Shown piece by piece: positions 58,746 to 64,000 of a DNA stretch of 64,000 bases. The translations under genes were made by a program, and so were the position numbers. The DNA is from Microbacterium sp. RURRCA19A (GTDB lineage: Bacteria > Actinomycetota > Actinomycetes > Actinomycetales > Microbacteriaceae): NCBI RefSeq assembly GCF_900156455.1, contig NZ_FTNQ01000003.1:310001-374000 (forward strand). Reading direction: 5' to 3'. The notes below the pieces were generated by a model. The model was not told where the DNA came from, did not search any database, and saw only the letters and a program-made list of their open reading frames with translations. The first letter of the stretch is position 1. Every line of letters starts with the position of its first letter.

Positions 58746-60266
58746 CTATGCGTCTGCTGTGACCGGCGAGGAGCGGAACGCGGGCAACCGCACCGTGAAG
58801 GTCGTCTCGCCCGGGCGGCTGCGCACGTCGAGCGAACCGCCGTGCGCGGCCACGATCGCCTGCGCGATCGAGAGCCCCAGGCCGGTGCTGCCCGCGTCGC
58901 GGTTGCGAGCCCGGTCGCCCCGCGCGAACCGCTCGAACAGCGTGTCGGCCACGACCGGGTCGATCCCGGGCCCCGTGTCGGTCACGCTCAGGACGGCCTC
59001 GTCGCCTTCGCGTCGGATGGTGGTGGTCACGACGGTCCCGGGCGGCGTGTGCGTGTGGGCGTTGCGCAGCAGGTTCGCGACCACCTGACGCAGGCGGTCC
59101 TCGTCGCCGGGCACGGTCAGCGGGTCGTCCGAGGCGACGTCCAGCCGCCACTCCCGGTCGCGGTCGACGGCCTGCGCGTCGCTGACCGCGTCGATCGCCA
59201 GCAGCGGCAGCTCGACGTCGTCCACCCGCAGCCGCTGGCCCGCGTCGAGCCGCGCGAGGAGCAGCAGATCCTCGACGAGCGTCGTCATGCGGCGGGACTC
59301 CGATTCGATCCGCTCGAGCGAGCGCTGCTGCGTCGACGACATCGGTTCGGGCCCCGACAGCGTCAGCTGCGCGTAGCCGCGGACGCTGGCCAGGGGTGTG
59401 CGGAGCTCGTGGCTGGCATCCGCGATGAAACGGCGCAGCTCGTTCTCGCTGTGCGCGCGGGCGGCCAGCGCGGCCTGCACGTGACCGAGCAGGTCGTTCA
59501 GGGACGCACCGACCCGTCCGACCTCGGTCCGGGTGTCGGTGTCGGCCGGCGCCACCCGGTCGGGGATGTCGACGTCGCCGCGGCCGAGCGAGAGCCCCGA
59601 CACCCGCTGCGCGACCGCGGCCACGCGGTCCAGCGGGCGCAGCGCCCGGCGGACGAGGAAGGACAGTCCCGCGATCGCCGCGAGGAGCGTCGCCGCTCCC
59701 ACGGCGATGAGGATGGTCGTCAGTGCGGTCGTCGTCGCCGCCGAGTCGGCGAGGGAGATCCCCGAGAAGACCGTCGTCCCGTTCGAGTCGCGCGCCGCGA
59801 CGCGAAACGCACCGAGGTCTCCTCCGAGATCCGCCGTGACGGGGACGCCGTCGGTCGGCACGGCGGCCTGGAGGATCGCGATCTGATCGGCCGAGAGCGT
59901 GACGACCGTTCCGTCCGACTGCGTGTAGCTGGAGGACTGCGCGCTCCCGTCCGCCCCGATCACGAGCTGCAGCGATCCGACGCGCGGCGACGGCCCCCGC
60001 CCCCCGGACCCGCTCACACTGCCGGACGGGGTGGGTGCGGGCGTGGAGGACGCCCCCGCATCCGCACCGGACGACTGCCCGTGCCCCCCGTCGCGCGGCC
60101 CGCCCACCATCATCAGGCCGCCCTGCACCTGTTCGTCGAGCCGGTCGTAGACGAAGGCGCGGAGCGCGGTGATGGTGGCGACGCTCATGATCAGGAGCGC
60201 GACGGCGACCAGGGCGCTCGCGCCGATCACGAGCGCCCTCTGCAGCGTCAGCGGCCGGCGGCTCAT
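58746..60266 (-). CDS. Sensor histidine kinase
   Basis: 506 aa. Two membrane helices (about 13-33 and 172-195) flank an extracytoplasmic sensor. HAMP-like region, then H-box DASHELRTPLASVRGYA, N-box NLLRNAHTHTPPG, and G-boxes VTDTGPGID and STGLGLSIAQAI: a complete HisKA/HATPase kinase. The start overlaps the stop of the response regulator (ATGA). It probably controls the surface-polymer operon beside it (inference). Confidence 0.95.
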   Translation of the reverse strand: MSRRPLTLQRALVIGASALVAVALLIMSVATITALRAFVYDRLDEQVQGGLMMVGGPRDGGHGQSSGADAGASSTPAPTPSGSVSGSGGRGPSPRVGSLQLVIGADGSAQSSSYTQSDGTVVTLSADQIAILQAAVPTDGVPVTADLGGDLGAFRVAARDSNGTTVFSGISLADSAATTTALTTILIAVGAATLLAAIAGLSFLVRRALRPLDRVAAVAQRVSGLSLGRGDVDIPDRVAPADTDTRTEVGRVGASLNDLLGHVQAALAARAHSENELRRFIADASHELRTPLASVRGYAQLTLSGPEPMSSTQQRSLERIESESRRMTTLVEDLLLLARLDAGQRLRVDDVELPLLAIDAVSDAQAVDRDREWRLDVASDDPLTVPGDEDRLRQVVANLLRNAHTHTPPGTVVTTTIRREGDEAVLSVTDTGPGIDPVVADTLFERFARGDRARNRDAGSTGLGLSIAQAIVAAHGGSLDVRSRPGETTFTVRLPAFRSSPVTADA

Positions 60267-60997
60267 GAGGACTTGATGGTGTATCCGACACCGCGAACGG
60301 TGTGGATCAGCGGCTCACCGAGCGCGTCGATCTTGCGCCGCAGGTACGAGATGTAGATCTCCACCACCCCGCTGCTCCCGCCGAAGTCGTACCCCCACAC
60401 GGTGTCGAGGATCTGCGTCTTGCTCACGACCCGTCGCGCGTTCTGCATGAGGTAGCGGAGCAGCTCGAACTCCTTCGCGGTGAGCTTGATGGCGACCCCT
60501 GCCCGCTGGACCTCGTACGCGTCCTCGTCGAGCGACAGGTCGCCCACCCGCAGGAGGCTGTCGGCCTCGGCCGCGGCGGCCACGTGACGGCGGGCCATGC
60601 CGCGCAGGCGCAGCACGACCTCCTCGAGGTTGAAGGGCTTGGTGACGTAGTCGTCGCCGCCGGCCGCGATCCCCGCGATGCGGTCCTCCACGGCATCCTT
60701 CGCGGTGAGGAAGAGAACCGGCACGTCGTTGCCGCCGGCACGCACGCGGGTGAGCAGCTCGACGCCGTCGATGCCGGGCATCATCACGTCGAGCACGAGC
60801 AGGTCGGGATCGAACTCCCGGATGACGTCCAGGGCGTCGCGGCCGTTCGTCACCGCGCGGGCCTCCCACCCCTCGTTGGTCATCGCCATGCGCAGCAACT
60901 CGCCGAGGTTGACCTCGTCGTCGACGACGAGTGCGCGGATCGGCGATCCGTCGGGGCGGGAGAGCGGATGCCGTGCGATGACCATGGGGTTCAGCAT
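60263..60997 (-). CDS. OmpR/PhoB-type response regulator
   Basis: 244 aa. Receiver domain with the phospho-acceptor Asp in LVLDVMMPG and Lys in FLTAKD, then a winged-helix domain (LTAKEFELLRYLMQNARRVV, SYLRRKIDALGEPLIHTVRG). ATG at 60997 with a second ATG 12 nt on. Pairs with the kinase; the transcripts are coupled. Confidence 0.95.
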   Translation of the reverse strand: MLNPMVIARHPLSRPDGSPIRALVVDDEVNLGELLRMAMTNEGWEARAVTNGRDALDVIREFDPDLLVLDVMMPGIDGVELLTRVRAGGNDVPVLFLTAKDAVEDRIAGIAAGGDDYVTKPFNLEEVVLRLRGMARRHVAAAAEADSLLRVGDLSLDEDAYEVQRAGVAIKLTAKEFELLRYLMQNARRVVSKTQILDTVWGYDFGGSSGVVEIYISYLRRKIDALGEPLIHTVRGVGYTIKSS

Positions 60998-61037
60998 GCC
61001 CTCTCCGCGCGGCCGGGGCGAGCCGATCGCGCCGACA

Positions 61038-61244
61038 TCAGCCTCTCCAGGTCAGCGCCAGGCGCGGGCACACGGCCGCGGCATCCCGGGCGTCGCGTTC
61101 GCGGCCCGCGGGCACGACGATGTCGGTGCCGCCCTCGGCGAGGGGGTACCCCCAGTCGTCGGTGCGGACCACGCCCGCCAGCAGCTCGGCGCAGACCCCG
61201 CGGCCCGTGCAGGCCGTCCAGTCCACGTGCAGGTTCTTCGTCAT
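61038..61244 (-). CDS. Three-cysteine ferredoxin ([3Fe-4S] type)
   Basis: 68 aa. C12, C18 and C59 (CTGRGVC ... AVCP) are the only cysteines, the spacing of actinobacterial [3Fe-4S] ferredoxins. It is the last gene of an electron-transfer operon; its ATG overlaps the stop of the NuoF/RnfC-like gene. AAGGGTGAG before the ATG. It likely accepts or donates electrons to that protein. Confidence 0.85.
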   Translation of the reverse strand: MTKNLHVDWTACTGRGVCAELLAGVVRTDDWGYPLAEGGTDIVVPAGRERDARDAAAVCPRLALTWRG

Positions 61245-62425
61245 GATCTCACCCTTCTTCCCGCCCGGCAGCGACTCTCCGTGTGGGCCTGCGCGTCGTC
61301 CGCGAACACCGTCAGCGCGCTCCGCAGCAGGCGGACCGTCCCGTCGGGGTGCGCGCAGGCCCCCCGACCGTCGACGAGTCCGGCGAGGCGTCGGAGTTCG
61401 TCCCGGGTGTCCCGCCCCGCGGCGAGCGCCCGCATCGACGCGGCGATGGCGGGTAGACCGTTCAGGCACGGCCCGCACTGCCGGGCGGACGCCGCCGCGA
61501 GGAACGCGAGCATGTCGGCGGTCGCGCGGATGCCGCAGTCTCCGCCGGAGAGGACGTGGAGCACGCCCGCGCCCGGGGACGCGCCCCACTGCGCCAGGCC
61601 GCGGGGCGAGAGGGCAGCGTCGAGCGCCTCCCGCGGGAGCCACGTGCCGTGGAACCCGCCGACGAGGACGGCCGCGGGGTCTCGCGTGACCCCGGTCGCC
61701 GTGAGGATCTCGGCGATCGCCGTTCCCCCGTCGACCTCGAGCACGATCGGCGTCTCCCCCGGCGTGCTGACACTCACCAGCCGTGTTCCGGCGTCGCCGG
61801 CGCGACCGCGACTCCGGTGCCGGTCGGCGCCGGTGCGGGCGATCACCGCCACCTGGGCCAGCGACTCGACGTTCTGCACCAGCGTCGGCCGCCGGCGCAG
61901 ACCCCGCTCCGCGAGGCGGACGACGCGATCGGAGGGCACCCCGGGTCGCCCGGACACTCCGGCGACGAGCGCCGACGCCTCTCCTCCGACGAAACCGTGA
62001 TCGGCGACGTGCAACCGGACGATTCCGGCATCGCTGCGTTCGGCCAGCGCCCTCTCCGCCGCCGAGCGCGCGTCGGCGTGCACCACGAGGTGGGCCTCAT
62101 CGGACCCCAGCGCCTCGGCGCAGATCAGCAGTCCGTCGAGGACCAGGTGCGGGGCGCGTTGCAGCAGCACCCGGTCCTTCGCGCTGAGCGGCTCGCCCTC
62201 GCTGCCGTTGCCGACCACGATCGGGGCGCCGCCGCGCGCCGAAGCGCGCGCCACGGCGGCGAGCTTGCGGTGCACGGGAAATCCGGCGCCGCCTCTCCCG
62301 TCGAGGCCCGCGGCCTCGAGCTCGCCGAGGAGGCCGTCGAGCGACGGCGACGGGCGAGACCCGAACACCGCCGCGTGGGCGGCCAGGCCGGGATCGGCGG
62401 CACGCAGGAGGATCGGCGCGGTCAT
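61241..62425 (-). CDS. NuoF/RnfC-like NADH-binding electron-transfer protein
   Basis: 394 aa. GRGGAGFPVHRKLA and VVGNGSEGEPLSAKDR are the FMN/NADH-binding signature of NuoF-like subunits, PTLVQNVESLAQVAVIAR follows, and the C-terminal CGPCLNGLPAIAASM with GACAHPDG provides an Fe-S site. Without NuoE/NuoG it probably serves a small membrane oxidoreductase with the neighbouring ferric-reductase-like protein and ferredoxin. Coupled at both ends (ATGA). Confidence 0.82.
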   Translation of the reverse strand: MTAPILLRAADPGLAAHAAVFGSRPSPSLDGLLGELEAAGLDGRGGAGFPVHRKLAAVARASARGGAPIVVGNGSEGEPLSAKDRVLLQRAPHLVLDGLLICAEALGSDEAHLVVHADARSAAERALAERSDAGIVRLHVADHGFVGGEASALVAGVSGRPGVPSDRVVRLAERGLRRRPTLVQNVESLAQVAVIARTGADRHRSRGRAGDAGTRLVSVSTPGETPIVLEVDGGTAIAEILTATGVTRDPAAVLVGGFHGTWLPREALDAALSPRGLAQWGASPGAGVLHVLSGGDCGIRATADMLAFLAAASARQCGPCLNGLPAIAASMRALAAGRDTRDELRRLAGLVDGRGACAHPDGTVRLLRSALTVFADDAQAHTESRCRAGRRVRS

Positions 62426-63012
62426 GACGCCACCCCCACACGCGCCCGCGGACGGTCGACGTCGGCGACGAGCCCGGTCGCCCGGCGTTCGCGGGACCGG
62501 AGGACCAGACGCCACCCCACGGCCGCGGCGACCGCCACGGCGCACGCCGCCGCAGTGGCGAGGAACCACGGCTCCCCGGCATCCGTTCCCGCACCGATCG
62601 CGTGGGCGAGGGCCAGGGGCCACAGCAGGTAGGTGCCACGGTGGACGAAACGGAAGACGCGGGCACCGATCCGGTGCCGGAGCAGCGCGGTCACGACCAC
62701 CGCGAGCACGAGGTCGATCGCGAGCGTGCCGAGTCCGAGCCACACCGGACGGTAGGCCGCGAGGAAGGGCACGAAGAAGTCGACGACGTCGAGCTGCGCG
62801 TAGCTGTCGAACAGCAGCGACACCAGATGGATGCCGATGAACACCGTCGCGAGGAGGGCGATGTCGCGGTGCAGGCGCGCGGCGCCGAACCTCCCGAGAC
62901 CCGGCAACGGCGCGCCCGAGCGGACGACGATGCCGCCGACGACGGCGAGACTGAACAGCACGAGTCCGACGACCCCCGTGCCGCGCCCGAGGGCCCACAG
63001 TGCCTCATCCAC
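62422..63012 (-). CDS. Ferric-reductase-like transmembrane protein
   Basis: 196 aa, about five membrane helices with paired His residues (RLHRDIALLATVFIGIHLVS, FRFVHRGTYLLWPLALAHAI) that match the haem ligands of the ferric-reductase/YedZ membrane domain. It would pass electrons across the membrane. GTG start overlapping the ApbE gene stop; its own stop overlaps the NuoF/RnfC-like start. Confidence 0.88.
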   Translation of the reverse strand: MDEALWALGRGTGVVGLVLFSLAVVGGIVVRSGAPLPGLGRFGAARLHRDIALLATVFIGIHLVSLLFDSYAQLDVVDFFVPFLAAYRPVWLGLGTLAIDLVLAVVVTALLRHRIGARVFRFVHRGTYLLWPLALAHAIGAGTDAGEPWFLATAAACAVAVAAAVGWRLVLRSRERRATGLVADVDRPRARVGVAS

Positions 63013-63979
63013 GGATCATCGCCTCCCCCGTCGCGTGCGCGGGAACGGGTTCCGCCGGCCAGCCGCCGACGGTGTGCACCCGACACTGCTGGTCCACGAG
63101 CCGCGCGGGCGCCCGGTCCGCGAGCCACTCGAGGGCCGAGGCGCCGCGGACGATCGCGGCGGTGGCGTACGCGTTGGCGAGGACGCAGCGCGACGCGGCG
63201 ACCGTGACGGTGCGCCAGACCGGGTCCGCGGGGAGCCCCGTGCGGGGATCGAGGATGTGGTGCATCGTCTCGCCGCCGCGACGCCACCGGCGCCGAAGGG
63301 TGCTCGAGGTCGCCACGGCGTGCCCCGCCGCCACCCGCACGGTCGTCGCCGGCTCGTCGGGCAGGTCCTGCACGCGCACATGCCATCCGTCGCGCGGTTC
63401 GGGACCCGCCGTGGAGACGTCTCCGCCGAGCGACAGCAGCACCGAGCAGTCCAGACGCGCGGCGATGGTCGCGGCCACGCGGTCCGCGGCGAGCGCCTTG
63501 GCGGTGGCGCCGAGGTCGAGCGTGCGGTCCGCCGGGACCCGGAGACGCCGGCCGCGCAGCTCCACGCGCTGCCACCCGGCGACGTCCGTCGCGACGGCGC
63601 GCACCGGTCGGTCGTCGTCGTCGAGGACGAGGGCGATGTCGCGGTCGTAGCCGAGCGCGCTCAGGTGACGGCCGAGGGTCGGATCGACGGCTCCCTCGGT
63701 GAGCCGTGCCGCGTCGAGGGCCGCGCCGACGTACTCCGTGAGCAGGGCGCTGATGCTCACCCCCCGCGGCAGATCGCTCGCGATGCGGTTGATCTCGGAG
63801 TCGCCGCGGAAGCGGTTGACGGCCGCGTCGACGAGCGCGAGTTCGCGATCCGCGATCTCGACGGCGGCGTCGCGGAGGTCGTCGACGTCGCGGATTCCGC
63901 GCGGCAGACGTTCCGCGTCGCTGTCGACGACGAGGGTCGCTTCGGTGGACCAGAGGCCCCACAGGGAGGAGGCGCGCAT
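63005..63979 (-). CDS. apbE: ApbE-like FAD:protein FMN transferase
   Basis: 324 aa from the ATG at 63979; a GTG at 63982 immediately precedes it. ApbE motifs: RFRGDSEINRI, AVDPTLGRHLSALGYDRD, LDLGATAKALAADRVA, LLSLGGDVSTAGP and HHILDPRTGLP. It attaches FMN covalently to Thr/Ser of a partner flavoprotein, which is not in the window but probably lies just right of the edge; a TGA overlapping the ATG suggests an upstream coupled gene. The neighbouring ferric-reductase-like protein supports an extracytoplasmic flavin electron path. Confidence 0.92.
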   Translation of the reverse strand: MRASSLWGLWSTEATLVVDSDAERLPRGIRDVDDLRDAAVEIADRELALVDAAVNRFRGDSEINRIASDLPRGVSISALLTEYVGAALDAARLTEGAVDPTLGRHLSALGYDRDIALVLDDDDRPVRAVATDVAGWQRVELRGRRLRVPADRTLDLGATAKALAADRVAATIAARLDCSVLLSLGGDVSTAGPEPRDGWHVRVQDLPDEPATTVRVAAGHAVATSSTLRRRWRRGGETMHHILDPRTGLPADPVWRTVTVAASRCVLANAYATAAIVRGASALEWLADRAPARLVDQQCRVHTVGGWPAEPVPAHATGEAMIRG

Positions 63980-64000
63980 CACGACCCGCTCGAGGTGGCG

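Noticed and set aside
1..64000. CRISPR arrays, rRNA or tRNA genes, intact insertion sequences
   Set aside because: No regularly spaced repeats, rRNA-like stretches, cloverleaf candidates or DDE transposase genes with terminal repeats were found by eye on either strand.

Overview
The window is high-GC actinobacterial DNA. The right half, with its frequent GGATGCC/GGCATCC words, panC-panB, GH42/GH3 sugar loci, LAVTG-type sorting signal and VTC/DUF4956 cluster, points to Microbacteriaceae and most likely Microbacterium. It has two parts: a mobile or accessory region (1 to about 32.1 kb) and an ordinary chromosomal region (about 32.2 to 64 kb).

Accessory region. The left edge carries a conjugation module on the minus strand: a VirD4/HerA-like coupling ATPase running off the edge, two small proteins, an MT-A70 adenine methyltransferase and two small membrane or regulatory proteins. 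Next comes a lower-GC minus-strand cluster (4.9-9.1 kb) encoding a P-loop ATPase, a nucleoside-phosphorylase-like protein, a SLATT 2TM protein and an endonuclease/exonuclease/phosphatase nuclease. These parts are typical of nucleotide-centred anti-phage systems. From 9.2 to 25.2 kb there is element cargo: a DUF6907 protein, an XRE regulator with palindromic operators, a sortase-anchored surface protein, small membrane proteins, Lsr2, a decayed GIY-YIG nuclease gene, secreted proteins, a 2.2-kb-residue RHS protein with a lysozyme-like domain, an RHH-like protein and a DUF3846 protein. A second low-GC island (25.3-31.2 kb) holds queD-queE, divergent from a seven-gene operon: OGG-like glycosylase, unknown 108-aa protein, PfkB-nucleoside deoxyribosyltransferase fusion, QueC, C-terminal 2TM protein, DUF5678-like protein and retropepsin. 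It can make preQ0 from the QueD substrate but has no TGT/DpdA. I regard it as the best candidate for an undescribed 7-deazaguanine-dependent conflict system. A recombinase-like HTH fragment at 31.5-32.1 kb marks the probable end of the element.

Chromosomal region. From left to right it contains: small hypothetical genes; DUF2520-panC-panB (pantothenate synthesis); a VOC protein; a Tat-exported intradiol-dioxygenase-like lipoprotein followed by tatA-tatC-tatB; a DUF1349 protein and GH3 glucosidase divergent from a TetR regulator, with a perfect 32-bp palindrome between them; a sugar locus (six-hairpin protein, GH42 beta-galactosidase, ABC importer, LacI regulator); a GT4 glycosyltransferase; and an operon of DUF4353 lipoprotein, VTC, DUF4956, GT2-GtrA and phosphodiester glycosidase proteins. 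The window ends with a two-component system and a membrane electron-transfer operon (ApbE, ferric-reductase-like, NuoF/RnfC-like, ferredoxin).

All calls come from reading translations and motifs by eye. No database search was possible.
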